Below the pieces are notes generated by a model. The model was not told the DNA's origin. It was given only the letters and a program-made list of their open reading frames with translations, and did not search any database. A program made the translations under genes and the position numbers. Positions 23,334 to 33,784 of a DNA stretch of 64,000 bases are shown here, piece after piece (the first letter of the stretch is position 1; each line of letters begins with the position of its first letter). The stretch is from Polyodon spathula (taxonomy: Eukaryota; Chordata; Actinopteri; Acipenseriformes; Polyodontidae): NCBI RefSeq assembly GCF_017654505.1, contig NC_054540.1:38394017-38458016 (forward strand), read 5' to 3'.

Positions 23334-24224
23334 ATATACAAACCCAGTAAGAAGAATACTCACTCGAGACCACTGAATAGGGTAAAGTTATTCGATATAC
23401 ACTTGTTGTATAAATAAGACTATACTGGGTGTTGTGTAGCTTCAAGTATAGCCAAGAAATGAAACGGAACGTGTATTTTCATAGTGTGTCAATGTAATAG
23501 CTTTGGACATACAGAAATTTAATACAATATTTTTGTTCAAAAACAATGTGTTTTTCTTTTTTTTTCTGAAAGTTTTGAATAATATGTGCACTTCAGAGTT
23601 AAGAACAACTCACTAGTGGTGACAGTCATGTATAAACTGCTAAGCTTTGCTGAATTAGAAACTCTTTATTAGGGAATTCCTTTGAGCCTCTGATTCCATG
23701 GCTCCAGGCAGTCCGACCTGTGATTAAATAATAACTTCGGCATATTCAGTCTGACTGGTTTGCGGGGACTGGTGACAATTCAGAGCTGGGATTTTGATGA
23801 AAACCAAATGCGTTCCATTACACAGTATGCATTGGGAAATTGACTGATTTAATGATGTATGAATGCTGAAGAGTGACAAGAATAATTTACAACTTCAAAA
23901 GATGTTTGTGGAAGCTAAGTGAAATGTCAGTTTTTTCACTCATTTAAGCAGACTTAATGATAGATACAATTGGATAGATTGGAAGGACAGACATCATCCA
24001 TATACCCCTCACATGATAAATTCAATAACTTAAAGAATGGCTTTAGCAAGTTTCCTCAGAATTTCACAATGGGTTCTCTAATGTTACAGCAGTCAGAATG
24101 ACAGGCAGCCTTCACACTTTCAAACTATGATGCACTCAATAAGGATGCACAACGAGAATCACAGGATTTTTTTGTGATTTTTACAAAGTATAACATACTA
24201 TACAAACAGTTGGACAAAGAGAGC
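23334..24224. other. Intergenic interval
   Basis: No gene or well-defined repeat was recognised by eye. Confidence 0.5.
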
Positions 24225-24520
24225 CTTTTTTTTATTCATTATTATTTTTATTTATTAATGTTTCCCCCAATTTGAACTGTCCAATTATGTTTTTTTTTTC
24301 TCCTCTCCACAGCGAGTCCCCACACAACAAAAACGTTTTGAGGGCGTGTGAGCATCCTCTGATCTCAAAAGCCTAAATCCAGAGTCGCTTTTATGCCAAG
24401 CAACTCAAAGCAGAGGTGGGCGGGATACCGATCCCGTAGAACAGAAATCAGCCCTGCTTTTTATCCACTCTGAATGTGCTCAGTGTTTGGCCAGTAGGGT
24501 TCACTGTTGCGCAATGAGGA
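24225..24520 (-). mobile_element. SINE-like repeat, minus strand
   Basis: Read from the minus strand, the 3' portion contains CATAATTGGACAGTTCAAAT followed by GGGGGAAAC and an A-rich tail. The body contains GACTCTGGATTTAGGC and GTGTGGGGACTCGC. The tail part parallels the 3' part of the SINE at 38426-38698 (AATTGGGGAGAA). I associate this arrangement with sturgeon-type SINEs from memory only. Confidence 0.5.
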
Positions 24521-24608
24521 CAGCCTCTTTTTACCACTGATACTATCAATAATCAGTATGCTAAATAATGCTCTTAGCAAGTTTCATCACAATGGGTTAT
24601 GCTTTTCT

Positions 24609-24648
24609 ATTGATATATGTAAACATGTAAATGTTTACATATATCAAT
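24609..24648. repeat. Perfect 40-bp hairpin
   Basis: An 18-bp arm ATTGATATATGTAAACAT is followed by GTAA and then the exact reverse complement of the arm. Confidence 0.95.
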
Positions 24649-26689
24649 AAATATATAATTTTATCACAATAGGACCAGTGGTTCCTTCTGTAATTCCACC
24701 TTAAAACACTCAAATACACTGCTATGAGACTGAGAGAGAATGCATCTTACTATTAGACAACATGTCATGAAAACAGACAATATAATTTAAGGGAATAATA
24801 CAAATACAAAATACTTTTCCATTGTAGCAACCCAATGCTGTCCCCCATACCTCTGAGTGAATTCTAGAACACTCCATCTACTGAGTGTGTAGCATCTGCA
24901 TATATTACAGTCAGCATTACTCGGGAGCATGAAGGTGGAGTTCATAAAAGTCATTTATTGAAGACAGCATTTGAACACACCGCTTTATTATAAAGATTAA
25001 GTGGCTAGTATATCAGAGACAGTATTAGAGAAGTGAGCTTTACAGCAAGGCTAGAGAGGATAGCAACCTAATATACTGTATGGCACAATAAGACAAAACA
25101 TAACCAAACCAATTACAGGTGACAACATTACCAGAAATCGCAACATAATGGATTTAGAACAAATATTGCACAGTGGCCTTGTAGCTCAATGTTACTGATA
25201 TAATATGGTGCTACAATTGATTATCAGTGTGAACCAGTTAATACCATTGGTGTATGTGATACGATTCTGCTAATGGCTCATCCCATTGCAACTTCACTCG
25301 TACAGAACCATTGCATAGTCGTTGTAGTTCAACTGCACTGCCGTTGAAGATCACTTGGCAAGAGTGTAGCTGTACAAGCAATTAACAGTATGTATTGTTT
25401 CCTACCATTGTGGTATGTCCAATATGAAAGTCACCAATGGTTTATGCTATTGTGGCAGCTCATAACCTTCCATTGGCTCCAAGTGCAGAACATTGCCATT
25501 CTAATGTGAAAACCAATAAGGCATTTTAAACAGTCTTACATCAGAAAAGTCCTGATAACAGAAAGTATTATGCACAAGATCTCTTCACAATACAAAATAA
25601 TCAAGTTGCAGAGCCTGGTTACCAAGGGAATAGTTACACTCGGCCAACACTAATAATCACAAGTGTAATCATCCCCAAGGTTACCAGATGATGCTGCTCA
25701 ATTATTTCATTTATGCAATGCTTTGGGGATTAAGGTTTCCTTCCATCTGTGGAATTTTCAAAATGACAGATGCTGTAAGTTCAGGATAAATAAGGTGGTG
25801 TCATGGCGAGTATGGAGTGTAACAAAACTGAGATGTGTTTGAGCTGCACCATGGCACATATGTTGTATCTAATTTTATTGTGATGCAAGTTTCATCCAGG
25901 GCTGTAGTATAACTATGACTATATAACTATATGTTTAGCAGTATAGTGACATGGTTGATGGTATATTTACATGGTTTGGATTGGAATTGTGCTGTTTCTG
26001 TGTAATAAATGATGGCTATCTGTGTGTGTGGCTGAAGCAAAACCGGAGCATTGTTCAAGCTGATTTATCTCGAATTGTTACACCATTTTTATTATTATTC
26101 ATACAAAAAATGCCAGAGAAAATAATGTAAATGTAAACACAACCTAAAGACATCTACAAGAGTGATAGAAATAATCTAACACAATGGTGTGTAAACACTG
26201 AAGCAGTGACAGGCTTTGTTTCATCCCACAGAGCACTCCAGGAAGAGGGTCATTTATGGCTAAAGGCTGCTCTTGCAAATGAAAAGCTAAATGGAACAAC
26301 ATATCTTTGTCATATCTAGCCCTATAGCGGCAGCATTAACTTAATGTACAAGATATGAATACAAACACTCAGGCCTAGAAAAGAGTGCAAAGGCAAATTC
26401 TCAAAGGAATACAAATATTTAATGGTATAAAACTACCAAAAAATAATGGAGCAAGAGCAGGTACATTATTGTTTTGAGTGATTCCTGACTTATTTAATAC
26501 TTTTATTCTTTCAGAAAATGTGCCTCTGTCCCCGCACTTGTTGCTAAATATTGTACATTTAGGCATTTGTCCCGCCATGGCCCCATGCAAAACTCGATTC
26601 CAGGGTTCCTATTCCCTATTCTTACCAGTAATACTATGCTACAATAAAATGACTTTCAAACAGGGCAACATACACTATTAAATATACAG
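24649..26689. other. Intergenic interval
   Basis: No coding gene is supported. The minus-strand frame at 26375-26590 has no family motif. Confidence 0.5.
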
Positions 26690-26784
26690 TCGGCTCCGCA
26701 TAACTGCATGGGTTCGGGACCGGTGGAATACAATGGGATACAATGACAATAAAAACCACACTCACAAAGACAGAAATGAACCTG

Positions 26785-27024
26785 TCATGCTTTTGCAGCA
26801 GCAAAGTCTGCAATTAAACTTTCCTGCAAGATTGTAGAAAGTAAATAGTTTTTGATTAATTTCATGTTCAGACAAGAAAAACTTCCCTCACCTGATGCTA
26901 CTGTGATAGGCACAGTCAAAAGCAGATGCGAGGCAATACTGAGGTTAGGATAGCCCAACAAATATCCCTTGTAGATATAGTCGAGCATCGCAAAGTAAGG
27001 ACGATACATCAGCTGGAAACACAT
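26785..27024 (-). pseudogene. hAT transposase C-terminal dimerisation remnant
   Basis: The minus-strand frame contains YPNLSIASHLLLTVPITVAS followed by GEGSF and LKLIKNYL-like residues. The order L-x-I-P-x-T-x-A-S-x-E-R-x-F-S then LKLIKN is the hallmark of the hAT dimerisation domain at the transposase C-terminus. Here GERSFS reads GEGSFS, and the rest of the enzyme (BED finger, RNase H-like core) is absent. It is a truncated relic of a hAT element, or less likely of a domesticated ZMYM/ZBED-like copy, which share this domain. Confidence 0.85.
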
Positions 27025-27850
27025 TTAATTTAAAATTTTAAAATGTTTCCAGGTTTAATTAAACATGCAGCCCTACGCGTATGAGACACCTATACGTGTA
27101 CTCCCCTCCAGTTTGTAGCACTGGCACGTACAAGCAAACTATGGAAGGCCAGCCTGGTCAAAAATACGTTATTTAGTACACATTCTAATCTGAAGCGAGA
27201 CTCACTCATTTTCTAGCCTCCATTTAAACAGTCTCGCTCATAAAAGAGAAGAAATCACTATGCATTATATTTGAATATTCACAATTCTTCCTCCATACTT
27301 TTTGACCTTGGCTGGGTTATGGACAGAGAAACTTTTTCATCAGTCCATCATCATGAAAGGAAAAAAAAGAGAAGCATTGATGTTTTGGACCAGATTCAGC
27401 ACCTTGCAGCTTTAAGCTAGTCATAAATTCAGCTTGCAGATATCAAGAGGATCAGCTGTACTCAGAAGGAATCAACTTTTGTAAATTGTCTGGCAACCAG
27501 CGAGCCCACTTCAGAATACATACTTTATTAACAAATAATGATTGCATAAGCAAATACGGTCGTGAAATTTTACAGAGCATGTAGAAATGGAGGTTAACTG
27601 ACTAAGGAATGACAGATAAGAAACTCCCTTTCATTTTTTTCTTTATACTGCAATACAATACAATTTATCATACATACCGCTGTGATTGTTCCCTGATATT
27701 TTGTTGGCTCTGCATGGGGTAAATTTAGAGAAACTTTAGTCAGAGATAAAACATAATCTATCTCTCCTTAGAAGCTTCTACAAACAGTCAAAGCAAACTC
27801 TAAAGCATGTAAGGTTTATGATTGTAAATTTGGAATAGATTTAGGGTACT
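27025..27850. other. Interval between hAT relic and solo LTR
   Basis: No gene or further repeat was recognised. Confidence 0.5.
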
Positions 27851-28214
27851 TGTGGCAGATAGCATCAGGAATTAAACTCCCACGCTTGAAAGCTGCAGTT
27901 TAAAGCGCTGGTGTGCTTGTTTCTTAACAAAACACAGGAACAAAAGAATAGGCACAAAAGCCAAAGTAAACAGTTTAACAAAACCTTTCAGGCTGGGCCG
28001 AGCCTTCACTGAACTTAACTTGGACAAACAAAACAGACAAACAAACACTCACTCACTTGTTCTGTCTTCTGTCCACACCTCTCCCTGATGAGTAGAAAAT
28101 GTGCTTTATATAGATTGTGATTGAGGAGTTGATTGATCCTTAACCCCATCTCTGACAAATGTAAATAAATAAATAAACACATTTATTTACAGGGCAGGTC
28201 TCAACCCTGCCACA
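27851..28214 (-). mobile_element. Solo LTR, minus strand, with 5-bp target duplication
   Basis: The ends are perfect 8-bp inverted repeats, TGTGGCAG and CTGCCACA. The flanks are GTACT on the left and GTTCT on the right, a 5-bp duplication with one mismatch. On the minus strand a TATA motif (CTATATAAAG near 28115) is correctly placed for an LTR promoter. No internal region follows, so this is the product of LTR-LTR recombination. Confidence 0.75.
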
Positions 28215-29046
28215 GTTCTCTTTTGTATTATAACTATTTTCATGAAAGGTGTATCATTGCCTATTTTCTTACCTATCTTTACCCATAACATTCAGAATAA
28301 AAAAACAAAAACAAACTAGGTCAAGTAAACAAATGTTTCAGCTATTGCTTGATTCTGTGTACCAGGCGAAACTTGTGTCTACTTGTTTCTTATAGTACTT
28401 GTATCTATCATTAACATAATATAATTTACACAATTCCCTAATCATATTCTGTAGATATTTTGTTTTATTTTCCTGATTTTATGTTAAACAAAGTGCTGTC
28501 TTTATAACACTATAGTCAGGACCCATAGTTACACTACTGTGCTATTTGTGTTCCGCCTTATAACGAGAACGAAAGTGTTCATGGAATGGGATTATGGGGC
28601 AAATGAGAGCCGCCTCATAACTGGTTCTGCGGTATAAAGTGTTATGTTATAAAGAGGGAGCTCTGCATACTGGAATCACGCATGGGGTTTAGCGTTTACT
28701 ATTCAAATACTAAGTAACCACACATGTAATTACATTTCAGCAAGTGTGGTTAGAGACACTCAATGTAAAGTGTAATGTAACAAGGGGAAGAGTTACATGT
28801 GTGGGACATCGCTGAATAATAATGTGTCAGACACAGAGCACTGGGTGTTGACCCACTGCACAGGCGCACAAATTTAATAAACACAGGTGCTGACACTAGG
28901 ATACACTAGGAAGAAAACAAGTCAAAACTGAAAATAGAAGTTTGTCACACAAGGCGTGCGCTAGCCTCATTAAAAGAGACGTTCTGCTCCAGGAACCTAC
29001 TACACTACATTACCCTCTATGCTGGTTGGGATCCTAAACTAACCTA
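28215..29046. other. Interval with a possible Tigger-like terminus near 28672
   Basis: Sequence ending near 28672 read from the minus strand (AGAGCTCCCTCTTTATAAC) resembles the start near 26691 (CAGTCGGCTCCGCATAAC) and could be the other end of one old element. No gene is present. Confidence 0.35.
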
Positions 29047-29054
29047 CTGCTGTT

Positions 29055-30019
29055 TAGGGATGAAATGGTAGTAAATTTGCACGATACGAATAGTTGAGAG
29101 CCCACTCTCACGATACACCGATTATCATGACAGTAGCGGTTGTTTTTCAATTACTTTTTTTTTAACTGACTAAAAAGAAGAAAAAAATAACAAGTTATGT
29201 ATTTTTTCTCTGTGGGATATGGTCTGCAAGGAAGCTACAGGCTTTAAAAAACAGCAAGATTCTAGGAAGAATGAAAAATCTTACAAGCACACAGGTGGAA
29301 GAAAATAATCTCAATGAAATTGTCCTTATATTACCATCATTAATAGTAAAAAAAAAAAGATACCTTTAAGTCTGTCAAAATGGCACTGCAAGCTTTTTTT
29401 TTCTCCACCTGCTTTATTTATACATTTTATTTATTTAAATGTTCTTAGAAACAGTACAAAATTACACAATATGAAGCATTTTTTTTTATACATTTAAAGT
29501 GTTGCTTTACACAAATACTGCTAACTATTCTCAATTTTTTTTCAAATAGTCTGCAAAATAAATAAATAATTTTATACTATACAACCTGTAAGTATGGCAG
29601 GGATGGGGCTAAATTCTCCTACCTGCCTGGGTTTATTGTGTTCAGGTGGCTGGGGTTGATTGGAGTAATTAACGATCAATCAGCACCCAGCCACCTGACA
29701 TAAAAGGTGGCCTCAGCTTCCCATTAGATAGAGGAGGGAGTTGAGCAAGCTTGTGCTTGTGCTTTTTGGTTTGCTGTTTTGTGTTTTTGAATTTTTCTGA
29801 TCCAGTGAAGGCAATGCCCAGCCTGGAAACCTTTATTTTTGTAAGTTTTGCTTTGTGTTTTGCTATTTGTGTATAAATATCTTTGTTTTGGCCCTTGTGC
29901 CCTTTTATTTTTTAATTTGATAATAAAAATTATTATTTTTGAACTACAGTCTGTCTCTGGGCCTCTATTCACTTGCCAGCCTGTCACAATCATACTATTG
30001 AAAAATCATTTCATCCCTA
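29055..30019. mobile_element. Non-autonomous hAT-like element with perfect TSD
   Basis: It starts TAGGGATGAAATG and ends CATTTCATCCCTA, a perfect 13-bp terminal inverted repeat. CTGCTGTT flanks it exactly at 29047-29054 and 30020-30027, an 8-bp target duplication as expected for hAT. There is no transposase inside. Its 3' half was later occupied by a solo LTR, so its original size was about 570 bp. Confidence 0.88.
29592..29988 (+). mobile_element. Solo LTR within the hAT-like element
   Basis: It begins near TATGGCAGGGATGG, a likely decayed form of TGTGGCAGG, and ends CCTGTCACA. It has a TATA-like ACATAAAAGG near 29699 and AATAAAAATT near 29923, giving the U3, TATA and poly(A)-signal order of an LTR. 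The start resembles the minus-strand LTR at 27851-28214 (TGTGGCAGGG). The left boundary is good to about 10 bp. No clear target duplication was found. Confidence 0.6.
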
Positions 30020-30027
30020 CTGCTGTT

Positions 30028-30999
30028 GCTTCCGAAGTCTCAGCCTCCCAGCGACTCTGGGTCTTTACGATTGTTCTGGCTGGGCAGAGCCTTCACAAGC
30101 ACTGTTTTGCAGTTGAAAGGTTCTGTAGTGGTTATCCTCGGAGCAGATGCTCTCCTCCTCGATGTCAGGGTAGCATTTCGGCGCAGTCGCCTTGAGCTGT
30201 GGCTCAGATGCTGCGTGCAACCTCCCCAATCGCGCCCCCCAGCCAATCCAGACCTTCCAATCAGCTCAGCACCAGACAAGTATACCTGCTCAATTAGTTG
30301 CCTATCTGTATATCTTGTCAAGCTTCTGTAGTTCAACTAGAGCACACAAAAGTAAAGTAAAATGAGCAGAAAATAAAACTACTGTCTAGACCAATGTCAG
30401 GATACAGTAGGTCCTATTCACAAAGCTTTGACTCGAGTCTGTCTTATAAATTAAATGCAGTTTGGTATCCTTGAAACAATAGTCCAGAAGAGTTTTACTT
30501 TTCAGTCTCATTTTATTTCATCAAAATACACTTTAAAAATATATGTATGAAAAGCCTCATTCTTTTACGTGGCATTGGGTGTTTACAGATACAATTATAT
30601 GCTGTGCTGGTCATATGCTGACTCTGCATATCATATTGTGGTGTTTTTTTAAAACAATTTGTAACTTTTAAGCAGTCTCACAAGCCAATTAGCAGCTGCT
30701 GTAATTTCCAGCAGGAAGCAGACAGGTAGCTTGTACACCCCCCATCCTGTATTCCAGGGTTCTTCACAGTAGCAGCAGTCTGTCACTCCGAAAATAAGCT
30801 CAGCTGCTTCATACCCCCTTTCCTATGCCGCATCTATTTCCATGAACCTGTTATTATTTTTAGCACAGATTTTCTCTTCCTGTCCATCCTCTTGTTTAGG
30901 TTTGCTGCTGCTCTGTTGGCACGTTTATTCAGTAGTTTGGTGTGAGACAGCACACTACTTAAAGTGCACAGTGATAACAAAATAACTCTAGTAAATCTT
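30028..30999. other. Interval with a GC-richer unclassified block
   Basis: About 30040-30340 is clearly more GC-rich than its surroundings and has overlapping open frames on both strands, none with a known domain. It may be part of an unrecognised repeat. The rest is plain AT-rich sequence. Confidence 0.4.
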
Positions 31000-31009
31000 A
31001 CCTAATACA

Positions 31010-31715
31010 TGCAGTATTGCCATCATTCCGTAGGTCTCAGATTTTCTAAAATCAGGATTTGATAACGGCAACCTTGACAATACATCAGCATTGCCGTGCT
31101 TAGTTAAAGGTTTGTACTGTATCTCATATTAGCAGGTAGACACTGTTAACGCCCATCTCTGCATTCTAGCTGCTGTTAAACAAGGTACTCCTGTCTTGGG
31201 TCCTAAGATCTTCAGAGGGTTTGTGGTCTGTAATGAAAACAGACTGCCTGCCATTGAAATAGGGGTAGAATTTGGTCACTCCAAAAATCAATCCTAATGC
31301 CTCTTTCTCTATTTGAGAATAATTCCTGTTAGCTTGCGTGAACATCCGTGAAGCAAAAGCTATGGGTTTCTCAGACCCATCCTGCATTACCTCACCTACT
31401 ACGACAGGAGGGGCATCACATGCCAGACAGACAGGCAGTTCAGGATCATAATGCAGTATTACACTGGAAGAAACTAACTGCTGTTTAGCTTCCTCAAATG
31501 TCCTCTGACATTTTCCTGACCAACTTTTTCCTCTTTCTGTTAGCTTAGTCAGTGGTCGAATCAAGGTACACAGGTTCTTAATGAATTTACCATAGTAGTT
31601 AAGCAAGGCACTTCAGCTACATTTTAAGAACAGGGGCCTGCACTGTAGCTTCCAACTTTTCAGTAGTTGGCTGCATTCCTGCTGCATCTATGTAGTGTCC
31701 TAAGTCAGTCACTTT
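31010..31715 (-). pseudogene. gypsy-2 RT connection and RNase H
   Basis: The first part (about 31715-31610) reads DLGHYIDAAGMQPT-like residues, the end of the RT thumb. The open frame 31606-31166 starts MLNYYGKFIKNL and contains LACDAPPVVVGEVM (first RNase H acid region), ANRNYSQIEKEALG and ITDHKP. A further segment in another frame to about 31010 reads KHGNADVLSRLPL, the RNase H terminus. The catalytic pattern is largely readable, but frame breaks and the missing integrase show it is dead. Confidence 0.9.
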
Positions 31716-32582
31716 GGGGTCTATTCATAAAGGGTTAATGCCTGTCGAAATGAGTAAACAGGAGTATATGATCAGGTTTCATCCCTAGCCGCCTATTTAC
31801 AGCAGTTGCTATTCATAAGAGATTGTTCAAAAGCATTGTTAAGCCGCAGTTATTTTCATCTATGAAGGCATGTTTTTAACTAACTGAGAGAAAGGTTAAT
31901 GATTACCTCCTTAGCATAAAGTTTTCTTCAGTCCTGAGCGTCAACCTGTTATTCATAAGAGCAAACAACAGCAAAATGCAGTGGCTAACTAGGAGTTACT
32001 GAACACTTTCTACAGTCAAGTCTAAACTAACAAGTCTCGGCAGACTATTTTTTTAAAGACATATTTTATTACTACACTTGCTCTGTTATACAGTTTGTCA
32101 TGCCCATGATTAACACTGCCTATTTTGAAAAAAAAAAATATCTGACTTTATATAAAAAAAAATGTTTAATATAAATATATACTCACAAAAGAACATATTC
32201 TCTGGCTGTGAAGCAGAGAGCAAGTGAGAGACTGAGAATAGACAGTTATTTTATTATTATTATTTCTTTGCCGTGATCTGCGGCTCACAGTGGTCCTTTT
32301 CTTTTTATTTCTTTTATCTGTGTTCACATTAAACAGTTTGGACAAATACTGCCAGTGGGAACCTGTTTATTTTCATGGAGCGTTACAATATACAGTATAC
32401 CAGTGCTTCTGATGCAGTCGGTGGGAAATTTGAGCTTGCTTGGTGTTGCAAAAAACACTGATGAAGCCTTTTCATGTACCACAAAACGATCCATTTTGTG
32501 TACCATGTGCAATATGGCATGAAACTTTCACTGATTCATAAACATAAACTCACCCATGATTGATTCCCTACTTAAGCGGGGT

Positions 32583-32623
<41 letters not shown>

Positions 32624-33229
32624 TAATAATAATTGAGAATTTGTAAGATTAATATTTAAAGTTTTCAAAATATTATTATTATTATTATTATTATTATTAG
32701 AATTACAGTATCTTCAAATGTCCTCCTACAGTACTTTTTGTATATGTATTTATTTATTTTTTAGTCCTGCAGTTAAGAATTTAAATCTTATGGATGCATA
32801 TGGAAATGTGTTTACCAGCATTGTGAAACAAAGCAAAAATACAAAGTATTTATTTAATTTATTTTATTTTTTTTCTAAATTATGACATGTCCTGAATTTT
32901 TGGCAGACGTGACAGGGGCATCGGAATCAGGTTTTGCAAACTGCCCGTGACTGGCAGCTGCAGACTCGGGTTTCAGTAGTACTGTCGTGGATTCAGTTTT
33001 TCTTTTTGCAACTGCTACCGACACCACCCAGGGAACATTAATAATGCTGATAATGTCATCAAAAAGAGGCGGATTTTCGTTATGAACGACTGTATACCCA
33101 TTCATAATGCTTTGCGACAGTCACCCTTTTGCTCGGATCATTTTATGAGTATGCAATATGGATTACGCGTTAATTTTTAAATAAATTTGTTTTATTACAG
33201 CAGTCGGCAAACTTTTATGAATAGGGCCC
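31716..33229. mobile_element. PIF/Harbinger-like insertion in gypsy-2
   Basis: The left end reads GGGGTCTATTCATAAAGGG. The right end read inward is GGGCCCTATTCATAAAAG, a good inverted repeat. TTT flanks both sides (31713-31715 and 33230-33232), so a 3-bp target duplication is preserved. Removing the block rejoins the gypsy RT sequence. The 3-bp duplication and CTATTCATAA-type ends suggest PIF/Harbinger. No Harbinger transposase is recognisable inside; two minus-strand frames (32324-32512 and 32875-33105) have no known domain. Confidence 0.68.
32586..32700. repeat. Opposed (AAT)n and (ATT)n tracts
   Basis: An AAT run at about 32586-32632 is followed some 40 bp later by an ATT run at about 32672-32700. 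The two are complementary and could fold together. Confidence 0.9.
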
Positions 33230-33230
33230 T

Positions 33231-33755
33231 TTATCCTGGAAAAACCTGCATTTTCCTTTTTTTCACACTGAAAATATATTTTTGCAGCCTCTGCAACACC
33301 AATTCTAGGTTTATAAGGTGCTCAATCTCAGTGCGGCCTGTGATGAGAATGTTGTCTAGGTAACAGATTACATGGTCTAGCCCTTGCAAAACTTGATCCA
33401 TATTTTTTTGAAGCACAGCAGGAAGCACAAGCAACAGCATAGGGCATCCTGTTGTATTGAAACAACCCCTTGTGAGTGTTTATAATCAGTTGTACAGGTT
33501 TGCAACATCAGACAAAGTTAACTGCTGATAGCTCTGTGTCAGGTCCAATTTTGTAAACTGTTTCCCACAAGCCAGGTTTGAAAACAAATCGTGTGGTCTA
33601 GGAATTCGATATTGATCCACCTCTAAGCAAGGGTTTATTGTTACCTTATAGTTACCACAGATTTGAACACTACCACCCATTTTCGGTACACAGACTATGG
33701 TTGCAGCCCACTCACTATAGTCTACAAAGGAAATGATTCCTTCCGATTGCAGCAT
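33231..33755 (-). pseudogene. gypsy-2 reverse transcriptase core
   Basis: The fragment at 33755-33486 holds MLQSEGIISFVDYSEWAAT, a VCVPK strand, then FTKLDLTQSYQQL with the first catalytic Asp. The second fragment (33440-33231) holds the active-site box as YLDN, followed by ILITGRTEIEHL. Gypsy enzymes normally have YLDD or YVDD, so the second Asp of the pair is lost. The sequence reaches the left edge of this segment exactly where the Harbinger-like insertion begins. Confidence 0.9.
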
Positions 33756-33784
33756 CTATAGTTCTCTCTACAGCATCTCTAAAC

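Noticed and set aside
32586..32700. Regular repeats considered as a CRISPR-like array
   Set aside because: Simple trinucleotide microsatellites without spacers, in a vertebrate genome.
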